DNA from: Planctomycetota bacterium
Lineage (GTDB): Bacteria; Planctomycetota; UBA1135; GCA-002686595
Length of the DNA: 52,891 nt
Assembly (NCBI GenBank): GCA_020847695.1
Contig: JADLBP010000123.1
Coordinates: forward strand, 1-52,891
Direction: 5' to 3'
In this document: in pieces, positions 27,532-35,380 of the stretch
Numbering within the stretch: position 1 is the stretch's first letter
How the letters are laid out: every line of letters begins with the position of its first letter
Position numbers and translations under genes: made by a program
The notes under the pieces: model-generated
The model's input: the letters and a program-made list of their open reading frames with translations, nothing else
The model's database searches: none
Told to the model about the DNA's origin: nothing

Positions 27532-28502
27532 GCTTTCGACTCCGCGAGCGCGAGCTCGATCTCGATCTGGGTTCCGCCGCCTTCGAGGCCGTCCTTCGCG
27601 CGCACGCGGCCGCCCATCGCGGTCACGAGCTCTCGCACGAGGTACAGACCGAGCCCGACGCCGCCCTTGGCGCGCACGTTGTCGTCGTCGCCGCGCACGA
27701 ACGGCTCGAAGATGCGCTTCGGATCCGCGCCGGAGAGCCCGGGGCCGTAGTCGCGCACGAAGAGCAACGCCTTCGAGTGCGTGTGCTCGGTGCGGACGAC
27801 GACGCGCGGATCCTTGCCGCCGTACTTGACCGCGTTCGAGACCAGATTCGAGATCACGGTGTCGAGCGCGCGCGTGTCGGTGCGCACGAAGACGCCGGAG
27901 GCGGCCTCGAGCTCGATCTTCGCGCCGCGCACGGCGTGTTCCTTGGAGAGCCGGTCGACGACGTCGCGCGCGATCCTCGAGAGATCGGCGGGCTCGAGGT
28001 CGAGCGAGGGCTTGGAAGAGTTGACGCGGGCGGTCTCGAGCAAGTCGTCGACGCGCGTCCGCAGGCGATCGAGGTCCAGCATGACCCGCTGAAGATAGCG
28101 ATCGCGCTTCTCACCGTCTGCCCGCCCGAGCAGCACGCTCTCCACGTAGAGGCGCGCCGACGCGATCGGCGAGCGCAATTCGTGCGTGATCGCGGAGAGG
28201 AAGTTCTTCTGCTGGCGCTCGAGAGCGAGCTCTCGGGTCATCGTCCGGAGGATCGACCACATCCCGCCGAGCAGCAGCACGCAGAGCGTCCCGCCCTCGG
28301 CGATGAACATCTTCTGCGATTCCGCGGCGACCGCTTGGAGGGCCGCGATCTGCTCGTCGGTCAGCGGCGTGCCCGCTTGCTGCATCCGGTTCGCGAGCAA
28401 CGTGCCTTGCCGCCCGAAGAAGAACGCCCACCACGCGAGCAGGGCGACGACGAACGCCGCCGAGCTCGCGTAGAGGACGAACGCCTTCTTGCGGCTCATC
28501 AT
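27528..28502 (-). CDS. Sensor histidine kinase in the heme operon
   Basis: A 324-residue membrane kinase. Two helices (about 7-29 and 71-87) bracket a short 41-residue outer loop (RQGTLLANRMQQAG then TDEQIAALQAV), too small for a normal sensor domain. The dimerisation box is AITHELRSPIAS with H107; N box NLVSNAVKYGG; G1 RDYGPGLSG; G2 GGVGLGLYLVRELV. There is no HAMP or PAS. With such a small loop it probably senses through the membrane or a partner. ATG 28502 overlaps the hemL stop (ATGA) and its stop overlaps the regulator start. A second ATG one codon later is possible. Confidence 0.95.
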   Translation of the reverse strand: MMSRKKAFVLYASSAAFVVALLAWWAFFFGRQGTLLANRMQQAGTPLTDEQIAALQAVAAESQKMFIAEGGTLCVLLLGGMWSILRTMTRELALERQQKNFLSAITHELRSPIASARLYVESVLLGRADGEKRDRYLQRVMLDLDRLRTRVDDLLETARVNSSKPSLDLEPADLSRIARDVVDRLSKEHAVRGAKIELEAASGVFVRTDTRALDTVISNLVSNAVKYGGKDPRVVVRTEHTHSKALLFVRDYGPGLSGADPKRIFEPFVRGDDDNVRAKGGVGLGLYLVRELVTAMGGRVRAKDGLEGGGTQIEIELALAESKA

Positions 28503-29779
28503 CGGCCGAGCTCCGAGAGCGACCGATCGAGCGCCTCCGCCGCTTGCTTCAAGTGCGACTCGTCGTGCGCGAGCGAGACGAACGCGACCTCGTAGTACGA
28601 GGGCGCCGCCCACAGGCCGTGCGCGAGCAAGCGCGGGTGCAGCTCGCCGTAGACCTTCGCCGCCGAGCCGTCGATCAGGTGGTACGCGCGCGGCGCGGGG
28701 CCCTTCTGCATCGAGATCCAGAGGATCGAGCCCTGGCGCTCGACCGTCGCGACGACCTCGCGCTTCGCGAGCACGCGCTCGAACTGGGCTTGCAGCGCCG
28801 CGCCGAGCGTCTCGAGTCGCTGGTACGCGCCGGGCCGCGCGAGCTCGCGCAACGTCGCGAGCCCGGCCGCCATCGCGACCGGATTGCCCGAGAGCGTGCC
28901 CGCTTGGTAGACCGGCCCGAGCGGCGCGACCTTGTCCATGATCTCGCCGCGCGCGAGGTACGCGCCGACCGGCATGCCGCCGCCGACGATCTTGCCGAGC
29001 GTGACGAGGTCGGGCTGCGTGCCGCTGATCTCGCTCATGCCGCCGGGCGCGACGCGCAGGCCCGAGATCACTTCGTCGAAGAGCAGCAGGGCGCCGTGCT
29101 CGCGCGTCAGCTTGCGCAGCAGCGCGAGGAACTCCGGACGCTGCTTCAGCAGGCCGACGTTCGCCGGCAGCGGCTCGATCAACGCGACCGCGAGCTCCTT
29201 GCCGCGCTCGGCGAAGTACTGCTTCAACGCCTGGTCGTCGTCGAGCGGCAGCACGTCGGTCAGCGCGGTGAACTCCGCCGGCACGCCGGCCGACGACGGC
29301 GTGCCGAACGTCGCGAGTCCGGAGCCGCCCTTGACCAGCAGCGCATCCGAGTGGCCGTGGTAGCAACCGTCGAACTTCAGGATCCGCGAGCGTCCGGTGA
29401 AGCCGCGCGCGACGCGCACGGCGCTCATCACGGCCTCGGTGCCGGTCGAGACGAAGCGCACCTTGTCGCAGAAGGGGAAGCGCGAGAGCAGCGCCTCGGC
29501 GAGCTCGACCTCGGCCGCGCACGTCGCGCCGAACGACAATCCGTCGCGCGCCGCGCGCTCGACGGCGTCGATCACCGCCGGGTGCGCGTGCCCGAGGATC
29601 AGCGGACCCCACGAGCACACGAGGTCGACGTACGTCTTGCCGTCGACGTCGGTGATCGTCGCGCCGCGGCCGCGCGCGACGAACGGGGGCTCGCCCTTGA
29701 CGCTGCCGAAGGCTCGCACCGGGCTCGAAACGCCCCCGGGCATCACTTTGCGCGCACGTTCGAGGAGTTGGTTCGTCAC
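28499..29779 (-). CDS. hemL: Glutamate-1-semialdehyde 2,1-aminomutase
   Basis: A 426-residue PLP enzyme, the usual length, converting glutamate-1-semialdehyde to 5-aminolevulinate, second step of the C5 pathway. Landmarks are PGGVSSPVRAFG at about 14, FVSTGTEAVMSAVRVARG at 109-126, FDGCYHGHSDALL near 136, LLLFDEVISGLR at 231-242 (PLP Asp D235) and LGKIVGGGMPVGA with the Schiff-base lysine K263. The GTG start at 29779 forms a GTGA overlap with hemB and places the protein's N-terminus at the expected point. The stop overlaps the kinase start. Confidence 0.97.
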   Translation of the reverse strand: MTNQLLERARKVMPGGVSSPVRAFGSVKGEPPFVARGRGATITDVDGKTYVDLVCSWGPLILGHAHPAVIDAVERAARDGLSFGATCAAEVELAEALLSRFPFCDKVRFVSTGTEAVMSAVRVARGFTGRSRILKFDGCYHGHSDALLVKGGSGLATFGTPSSAGVPAEFTALTDVLPLDDDQALKQYFAERGKELAVALIEPLPANVGLLKQRPEFLALLRKLTREHGALLLFDEVISGLRVAPGGMSEISGTQPDLVTLGKIVGGGMPVGAYLARGEIMDKVAPLGPVYQAGTLSGNPVAMAAGLATLRELARPGAYQRLETLGAALQAQFERVLAKREVVATVERQGSILWISMQKGPAPRAYHLIDGSAAKVYGELHPRLLAHGLWAAPSYYEVAFVSLAHDESHLKQAAEALDRSLSELGR

Positions 29780-30744
29780 AGCCAGCGCTTCTCCAGGGCT
29801 TCGGTTCCGTGGTAGGTGATGACGAGGTCGGCGCCCGCGCGCACGATCGCGGTCAGGATCTCCTTCACGACGCGGCCTTCGTCGATCCAACCGTTCTTCG
29901 CGGCGGCCTTCACCATGCTGTACTCGCCGGAGACGTTGTACGCCGCGAGCGGCACGTTGGTCGCCTCGCGCACGCCCTTGATCACGTCGAGGTAGGCGAG
30001 CGCGGGCTTGACCATCAGCATGTCGGCGCCCTCGTGCTCGTCGAGCACGCTCTCGCGCACCGCTTCGCGTCCGTTGCGCGGGTCCATCTGGTAGGCCTTG
30101 CGGTCGCCGCTCTTCGGCGCGGAGTCGGCGGCGTCGCGGAACGGGCCGTAGAAGCCCGACGCGAACTTCGTCGAGTAGGAGAGGATCGCGGTGTCGGTGA
30201 AGCCCGCTTCGTCGAGCGTGTCGCGGATCGCGGCGACGCGTCCGTCCATCATGTCGCTCGGAGCGACGACGTCGGCTCCGGCGCGCGCGTGCGAGAGCGC
30301 CATCGCCGAGAGCAACGGCAGCGACTCGTCGTTCAACACCTTGCCGTCGTGCAGGATCCCGCAGTGGCCGTGGTCCATCGACGCGCACATGCACACGTCG
30401 GTCATGATCGTCAGCTTCGCGCCGAATTCCTTGCGCAAGCGCGCGACCGCGGTCGCGACGACGTTGTTCGGCTCGTACGCGGACGTGCCGCGGCCGTCCT
30501 TCTTCGAGTAGAGGCCGAAGAGCAGGACGCTCGAGAGCCCGAGCTCCAGGTCCTTGCCGACGCGCTGGACGAGCTTCTCGACGCCGAAGCGCGCGACGCC
30601 GGGCATCGAGAGGATCGGCTCCTCGCCGCGCGGGTCCTCGATGACGAAGTGGGGCTGGATGAGCTGGCTCGGGTGGACGCGCGTTTCGGCGACGGCCTCG
30701 CGCAGGACCTCGGTCGTGCGCAGACGACGCATGCGGATCTTCAT
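29776..30744 (-). CDS. hemB: Delta-aminolevulinic acid dehydratase (porphobilinogen synthase)
   Basis: A 322-residue enzyme joining two 5-aminolevulinates to porphobilinogen. The two catalytic lysines are K193 in SYSTKFASGFYGPFRD and K246 in MLMVKPALAYLD. DVCMCASMDHGHCG gives C118, C120 and C128, the cysteine triad of the zinc-dependent class, unlike the Asp-rich magnesium type. Length and start (MKIRMRRLRTTEVLREAVAET) fit the family. ATG 30744 overlaps the hemCD stop (ATGA) and its stop overlaps the GTG of hemL. Confidence 0.97.
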   Translation of the reverse strand: MKIRMRRLRTTEVLREAVAETRVHPSQLIQPHFVIEDPRGEEPILSMPGVARFGVEKLVQRVGKDLELGLSSVLLFGLYSKKDGRGTSAYEPNNVVATAVARLRKEFGAKLTIMTDVCMCASMDHGHCGILHDGKVLNDESLPLLSAMALSHARAGADVVAPSDMMDGRVAAIRDTLDEAGFTDTAILSYSTKFASGFYGPFRDAADSAPKSGDRKAYQMDPRNGREAVRESVLDEHEGADMLMVKPALAYLDVIKGVREATNVPLAAYNVSGEYSMVKAAAKNGWIDEGRVVKEILTAIVRAGADLVITYHGTEALEKRWL

Positions 30745-32465
30745 CGTTGGTTCTCCAAGCGGCAGAAAGTGCGTGCGATGCGATGGACGACGCCCTCGCC
30801 GTCGTCCGAAGACGGGTGGAACACGCCGTCGACCTCGAGGCCGGCGGCTTGCATGGCGCTCGCGGCGGATTCGCCGAGCGCGAGACGCAGGCGCGGGTTC
30901 GTGCCGAGCGCCTTCTCCGCCGCGGCGACCGCGCGGACGGCCGACGGGCTGGTGTAGATGCGGACGTCGGCGTTCGGATCGAGCGCCGGAGAGTCGACCG
31001 GCTTCGTGCGGTAGACCGGGACGCGCTCCAGGCGCACGCCGCGGGCGACGAGCTCGCGCTCGAGCTCGCCGACGGTCTCCTCGGCGCACGGGAAGCACAC
31101 GCGCGCGCCGCCGTCGACCTCGAGCGAGCGAGCGAGCGCGGCCGCGCCCTGCTCGCCGACGACGTCGACGCGCCAACCGGCGTGCTCGAGCGCCGAGGCG
31201 GTCGCGCGGCCGACCGCGGCGACGCGCGCCTTCGGACGCGGATTGCCTTGCGCGCGAGCGGCGGCGTGGGCGCTGGTGAAGACCACCGTGTCGCGCTCGC
31301 CGAGCGCCGCGAACGTGCGCGCGAGGTCGGGCGTCGGCAGGTCGACGAACTCGATCGCGAGCTCGCGCACCACCGTCGCGCCGAGGCCTTCCAGGCGATT
31401 GGCGAGGTCGACGTTCGATTCCGCGGAGCCGCAGAGGCTGACGCTCTTGCCGCCGAACGGACCGTGGCGGGTCGCGTGTCCGTCCATCAGCTTCGCGAGC
31501 GCGAGCTCGGAGGCGTGTTCCGGCGTGTCGGCGGCGGCGCGCGCCCAACGCGCGGGCGTTCCGCGCGTCGGACGGTCCTTGCCGAGGAACGCGAGCGCGG
31601 TGAACGGTCCCGCGCCGACCAGCGACGCGCCGAGCGGCAACGAGCAGCCGCCGCCGGAGCGGATCAGGAGCTCGCGCTCCGCCGCGACCGCGCGCTCGAC
31701 GGAGTCGTCGTGCAGCATCTCCTTCAGGAACGCGATCAGCTCGACGTCCGCCTTGCGCGTCTGGATCGCGAGGGCGCCTTGCGCGGGCGCCGGGACGAAC
31801 CACTCGACCGGCAGCGCGATGTCGACCAGGCCCGACAAGTCGAGCGCGAGCCGATCGAGGCCCGCCGAGGCGAGCACGATCGCGTCGTACTTGCCGTCGC
31901 GGAGCTTGTTGACGCGCGTCGGCACGTTGCCGCGCAACTGCGTGATCTTCAGGTCGGGCCGCAGCGTCTCGAGCTGCTCCTGGCGGCGCGGCGAGCTCGT
32001 GCCGACGTTCGCGCCGTGCCGCAGCGGCAGGAACGCGCCGTCCTTCTCGAGCGATTCGCGTCGGACGAGCAGGCGCTCGTGCATCGCGGCGCGCGGCGGG
32101 ATCGCGGCGATCGTCAGCTCGGGCCGCATCTCGCTCGGCAGGTCCTTGTGGCTGTGCACGGCGAGGTCGACGCGCTTCTCGACCAGCGCTTCCTCGAGCT
32201 CGGCGGTGAAGAACGCCTTGCCTTCGACCTCGACGAGCGACACGTGGTCGATGATGTCGCCGCGGGTCTTGAGGATCACGAGCTCGCACTCGGCTTCGGG
32301 GGCGAGCGTCGAGGCGACGTAGCGCGCCTGCCACAACGCGAGGTCCGAGCCACGGGTTCCGATGCGCAGTTTCATCTTCATGGGACGCTGATTCCGACTC
32401 ATGTCGCTTTCACTCCGACTTCCGTCGCGTTGGCGCCGGCTCACGTCGCTTCCGCTTCGGGTCAT
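30741..32465 (-). CDS. hemCD: HemC-HemD fusion: hydroxymethylbilane synthase and uroporphyrinogen III synthase
   Basis: A 574-residue fusion. The HemC part (about 31-335) has KLRIGTRGSDLALWQA at its start, HSHKDLP near 104, NVGTSSPRRQ near 153, LRGNVPTRVNKL near 178 and the cofactor cysteine C274 in SGGGCSLPLGA. The HemD part (about 339-574) starts at KSVSLCGSAESN and carries VVFTSAHAAAR and YTSPSAVRAV. Together they make uroporphyrinogen III from porphobilinogen in one polypeptide. The start is uncertain: ATG 32465 overlaps the hemA stop like every other junction here, but gives about 30 extra residues containing a 14-residue tandem duplication. ATGs at 32402, 32381 and 32375 are alternatives; the family alignment itself begins at about 32375. 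Confidence 0.93.
   Translation of the reverse strand: MTRSGSDVSRRQRDGSRSESDMSRNQRPMKMKLRIGTRGSDLALWQARYVASTLAPEAECELVILKTRGDIIDHVSLVEVEGKAFFTAELEEALVEKRVDLAVHSHKDLPSEMRPELTIAAIPPRAAMHERLLVRRESLEKDGAFLPLRHGANVGTSSPRRQEQLETLRPDLKITQLRGNVPTRVNKLRDGKYDAIVLASAGLDRLALDLSGLVDIALPVEWFVPAPAQGALAIQTRKADVELIAFLKEMLHDDSVERAVAAERELLIRSGGGCSLPLGASLVGAGPFTALAFLGKDRPTRGTPARWARAAADTPEHASELALAKLMDGHATRHGPFGGKSVSLCGSAESNVDLANRLEGLGATVVRELAIEFVDLPTPDLARTFAALGERDTVVFTSAHAAARAQGNPRPKARVAAVGRATASALEHAGWRVDVVGEQGAAALARSLEVDGGARVCFPCAEETVGELERELVARGVRLERVPVYRTKPVDSPALDPNADVRIYTSPSAVRAVAAAEKALGTNPRLRLALGESAASAMQAAGLEVDGVFHPSSDDGEGVVHRIARTFCRLENQR
32376..32459 (-). repeat. Imperfect 42-base tandem duplication at the hemC start
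   Basis: Two 14-codon units (32459-32418 and 32417-32376). The first eleven codons read RSGSDVSRRQR and RSESDMSRNQR: eight of eleven residues are identical although several shared residues use different codons (for example AGC/AGT, CAA/CAG, CGC/CGT). Each unit contains a possible start codon (GTG, ATG) after GAC. Confidence 0.6.
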
Positions 32466-33697
32466 TTCGTTTCCGCTCCGCGCGCGGCGATCTCGTGGAC
32501 CAGTCGCTTGATCGTGGCGATCGGCGCGTGCTCGATCCGCCCGAAGGTCTGGCGCGCCCAGCGTTCGACCGCGCGGCGCCGTTCGTCGTCGAGGTCGGCC
32601 AGCGGACCGGTGAACAGGCCGCCGAGCTCGCGCTCGAAGATGTCGTGGGTCGCTCCGGAGAGCTCGGCGAGCGCTTCGGCGGCGCGTTTGCCGACGTCGC
32701 GCTCGGCGTAGACCTCGACTTGGCGCTCGACCAACCGCTCGGCGTCGCGCGCGGCCGCGACGCGCGCCAAACGGTTCCGTTCGGCCGTTTCGCGCAGCTT
32801 CTCGAGGTCGACGACCTCGACCTTCGGGTCGCTGGTCGGCTCGAGGTCGCGCGGCAGCGCGAGGTCGACCGCCAGCAGCCCTGTGCCGAGCGGCGCGCGC
32901 GCGGCGTGCGCCGAGAGCTGCGCCGCGGAGCGGACGAAGCCCGGCGAGGTCGTCGCCGAGATCAGCGCGTCGAGCGCGAGCTCGTCCGCCGCCGGCGAGC
33001 GAGCGTCGATCCACTGCGCGCCGAACTCCTTCGCGAGCGGCTCGCCGCGTTCGCGCGTGCGACTCGCGACCCAGCCGATCTGGAAGCCCATCTCGCGCGC
33101 GCCGAGCGCCGCCAGCCGAGCCATCTCGCCCGCGCCCCAGAGCGCGAGCGCGGGCTGCTTGCCGCGGAAGCGACGGACGACGTGCTCGACCGCGAGCGTC
33201 GAGACCGAGATCGGCCGGCGCGCGAGCTCGGTCTTCGAGCGCACTTCCTTGCCCGCGTGCTCCGCGGCTTGGAAGAGCGTGCCGAGCAGCTTGCCGACCA
33301 TCAGCTCGTCCTCGGCGCGTTTGTGCGCGTCGCGCACCTGCGCCAGGATCTGGTCCTCGCCGAGGACCAGCGAATCGAGCGACGCCGCCACGCGGAAGAG
33401 GTGGCGCACGGCGTCGCGGCCGGTGAAGAAGTGGAAGCGTTGGGCGAGCTCGGGCTCGATGGCCAGCGTGCTCGCCAACTCGTCGACGTCCGCGCGGCTC
33501 GGCAGGTGGCCGGCTTCGCGGGCGAACGAGATCTCGAGACGATTGCACGTCGAGATCACCACCAGCTCGGAAGCCCCGAGCCGGTCGGCGATCTCGCGGT
33601 CGACGCCCTTCGAGCCGACGAGCCTGGCCTTGGCCTGCTCGAGCCCGGCGACGTCCGTCTCGTGAACCGAGAGTCCTGCGATCGCGATGCGGTGCAT
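32462..33697 (-). CDS. hemA: Glutamyl-tRNA reductase
   Basis: A 411-residue enzyme reducing glutamyl-tRNA to glutamate-1-semialdehyde, the first committed step. The catalytic cysteine is C51 in STCNRLEIS. The NADPH domain starts near 184 (LALWGAGEMARLAALGA), preceded by SLVLGEDQILAQVRDAH near 108 and by the helix that joins to the dimerisation domain at the C-terminus. This is the first gene of the operon; its start is 100 bases from the divergent hemH. A GTGACA-N18-GATAAC promoter candidate lies just upstream and would give a leader of about five bases. It is the usual control point of tetrapyrrole flux. Confidence 0.97.
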   Translation of the reverse strand: MHRIAIAGLSVHETDVAGLEQAKARLVGSKGVDREIADRLGASELVVISTCNRLEISFAREAGHLPSRADVDELASTLAIEPELAQRFHFFTGRDAVRHLFRVAASLDSLVLGEDQILAQVRDAHKRAEDELMVGKLLGTLFQAAEHAGKEVRSKTELARRPISVSTLAVEHVVRRFRGKQPALALWGAGEMARLAALGAREMGFQIGWVASRTRERGEPLAKEFGAQWIDARSPAADELALDALISATTSPGFVRSAAQLSAHAARAPLGTGLLAVDLALPRDLEPTSDPKVEVVDLEKLRETAERNRLARVAAARDAERLVERQVEVYAERDVGKRAAEALAELSGATHDIFERELGGLFTGPLADLDDERRRAVERWARQTFGRIEHAPIATIKRLVHEIAARGAETK

Positions 33698-33708
33698 ACG
33701 TGCGGCAA

Positions 33709-33738
33709 GTTATCGGCCCTACGACTGCGCACTGTCAC
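33709..33738 (-). promoter_or_regulatory. Candidate promoter of the heme operon
   Basis: On the minus strand GTGACA (33738-33733) is followed after 18 bases by GATAAC (33714-33709), about 11 bases before the ATG of hemA. It overlaps one of two TGCGCA palindromes (33726-33731; the other is 33749-33754) spaced 23 bases apart, so a regulator bound there could block or assist RNA polymerase. Confidence 0.35.
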
Positions 33739-33754
33739 CGATGTGTCATGCGCA
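33726..33754. promoter_or_regulatory. Paired TGCGCA palindromes between hemA and hemH
   Basis: TGCGCA occurs at 33726-33731 and 33749-33754, 23 bases apart (about two helical turns), in the 100-base divergent gap. TGTCAC and GTGTCA lie between them as an imperfect inverted pair. The hexamers are GC-rich and could be chance in a 70% GC genome; the two-turn spacing is what draws attention. Confidence 0.25.
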
Positions 33755-33781
33755 CCGGTCGCCGAACGGCGATCTCTTCTC

Positions 33782-33787
33782 TAGAGT
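33782..33787 (+). promoter_or_regulatory. Candidate -10 element of hemH
   Basis: TAGAGT ends 10 bases before the hemH ATG at 33798, so the message would be almost leaderless. No good -35 is visible. The same TAGnnT pattern recurs before other genes here. Confidence 0.3.
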
Positions 33788-33797
33788 GCGCGGCCGC

Positions 33798-34754
33798 ATG
33801 TCCGCGCCCCACGGCCCCGTCGGTGTCCTGCTCGTCAACCTCGGTTCGCCGAGCGAGCCTACGCCCAAGGCCGTACGCGCGTTCCTCGACGAGTTCCTCT
33901 CGGACACGCGCGTCGTCGACATGAACCCGCTCTTGTGGCGCGCGCTGCGACGGCTGGTGATCCTGCCGCGCCGCTCGCCGAAGGTCGCGAAGCTCTACGA
34001 GTCGATCTGGATGAGCGAGGGCTCGCCGTTGATGGTCTACAGCAAGCGCCAGGCGGCGCTGCTCGCGACCACGCTCGGACCGAGCCATCGCGTCGTGCTC
34101 GCGATGCGCTACGGACAGCCGTCGATCGCGAACGGGCTCGCACAGCTCTCGGGTTGTCGCGAGATCCTGGTGTTGCCGCTCTTCCCGCAGTACAGCCGCA
34201 CGACCACCGGCACGATCGAGGCCGCGGTGTCCGACGAGCTCGCCGCCTTCCACCCGCGGCCGACGGTGCGCGGCATCGCCGACTTCCACGTGCATCCCGC
34301 GTACATCGACGCGTTGGTCGAGCGCGTCGAGGAGTCGCTCGAAGCCGGACCGGTCGACCACTACGTGTTCACGTTCCACGGCTTGCCGGTCCGCTACGTC
34401 GAGAAGGGCGATCCGTATCGCATCCAATGCGAAGCGACCGCCGAGGCGCTCGCGGTCGCGCTCGAGCTCCCGAAGGAGCGTTGGAGCCTGGTCTACCAGT
34501 CGCGCTTCGGTCGCGAGCCGTGGCTGCAGCCGTACGCCGACAAGTTCGTGCCGCTGCTCGCCGACACCAAGCCGCGGATCCTCGTCGTCGCGCCCGGGTT
34601 CGTCAGCGATTGCCTCGAGACGCTCGAGGAGCTCGGCAAGCGCCTCGCCGAGAGCTTCCACGCCGCCGGCGGCAAGGAACTGCGCATGGTGCCGTGCCTG
34701 AACGATCATCCCGCGGCGATCGAGATGCTCGCGGCGCTCGTGCGCGGCGAGTGA
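33798..34754 (+). CDS. hemH: Ferrochelatase
   Basis: A 318-residue enzyme inserting Fe2+ into protoporphyrin IX. Family marks are GVLLVNLGSPSEPTPKAVRAFL at 9-30, MRYGQPSI near 103, LVLPLFPQYSRTTTGT near 124, the active-site HGLPVRY with H194, YQSRFGREPWLQP near 233 and APGFVSDCLETLEEL with E274. No [2Fe-2S] cysteine tail is present. The ATG at 33798 was preferred to the longer open frame, whose first residues lie in the promoter region. Together with the divergent operon it completes heme synthesis. Its stop overlaps a GTG in the frame of yaeQ. Confidence 0.96.
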   Translation: MSAPHGPVGVLLVNLGSPSEPTPKAVRAFLDEFLSDTRVVDMNPLLWRALRRLVILPRRSPKVAKLYESIWMSEGSPLMVYSKRQAALLATTLGPSHRVVLAMRYGQPSIANGLAQLSGCREILVLPLFPQYSRTTTGTIEAAVSDELAAFHPRPTVRGIADFHVHPAYIDALVERVEESLEAGPVDHYVFTFHGLPVRYVEKGDPYRIQCEATAEALAVALELPKERWSLVYQSRFGREPWLQPYADKFVPLLADTKPRILVVAPGFVSDCLETLEELGKRLAESFHAAGGKELRMVPCLNDHPAAIEMLAALVRGE

Positions 34755-34792
34755 CGTCGCCCGAGCTCGCTACCTCCGCAATCGACCCGCAC

Positions 34793-35344
34793 ATGGCCCT
34801 CGGCGCAACCATCCATCGCTTCGAGCTCGCGCTCGCCGACTCCGATCGCGGCGTGTACGAGAACCTCGAGCTGCGCGTCGCGCGCCATCCGTCGGAGAGC
34901 AACGCGTTCCTGCTGGTGCGCGTGCTCGCCTACTGTCTGGAGTACCGCGAGGGGATCGCGTTCTCGAAGGCCGGCGTCAGCGACGTCGAGGAGCCCGCGA
35001 TCTCGATCTCCGACCTGACCGGACGACGGCTCGCGTGGATCGAGGTCGGCGCGCCATCGGCGGATCGACTGCACCGCGCGGCGAAAGCGACCGAGGTCGT
35101 CAAGCTCTACACCGATCGTCGTCTCGACATGCTGCGGCCTGCGTGGATCGGCGAGCGCATCCATCGCAGCGACGAGATCCGCGTGATCGCGTTCCCGCAA
35201 GCGTTCCTGCGCGCGCTGGAGACCAAGCTCGACCGCAACGTGCGCTGGGACGTCTCGATCGGCGACGGGCACCTGTACGTCACTGCGGGCGGCGCGTCGT
35301 TCGACATGGCCATCGAACCGGCGCCGCTGCTCGAGAGCTCGTAG
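34793..35344 (+). CDS. yaeQ: YaeQ-family protein
   Basis: A 183-residue protein whose start MALGATIHRFELALAD matches the typical MALKATIYKFELQ opening of YaeQ, and which also has ARHPSESNAFLLVRVLAYCLEY near 27, DLTGRRLAWIEVGAPSADRLHRAAKAT near 73 and WDVSIGDGHLYVTA near the C-terminus. The family has a PD-(D/E)xK-like fold; a function in transcription elongation has been claimed for the E. coli protein but is uncertain. A GTG at 34751 overlapping the hemH stop (GTGA) would add 14 residues and would couple it to hemH; I prefer 34793 from the family length, with the coupled start as the alternative. Confidence 0.88.
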   Translation: MALGATIHRFELALADSDRGVYENLELRVARHPSESNAFLLVRVLAYCLEYREGIAFSKAGVSDVEEPAISISDLTGRRLAWIEVGAPSADRLHRAAKATEVVKLYTDRRLDMLRPAWIGERIHRSDEIRVIAFPQAFLRALETKLDRNVRWDVSIGDGHLYVTAGGASFDMAIEPAPLLESS

Positions 35345-35380
35345 CTCCAAAGCGAGCGGCGCCGGATCGCGAGTCGAGCG

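Noticed and set aside
32340-32465. The hemC start region as a separate small gene or attenuator peptide
   Set aside because: It is in frame with hemC without a stop, so the simplest reading is an N-terminal extension or untranslated segment.
34751-34792. GTG start for yaeQ overlapping the hemH stop (GTGA)
   Set aside because: It would add 14 residues before MALGATIHRFELAL, the normal family start. Kept as an alternative because coupling is common here.
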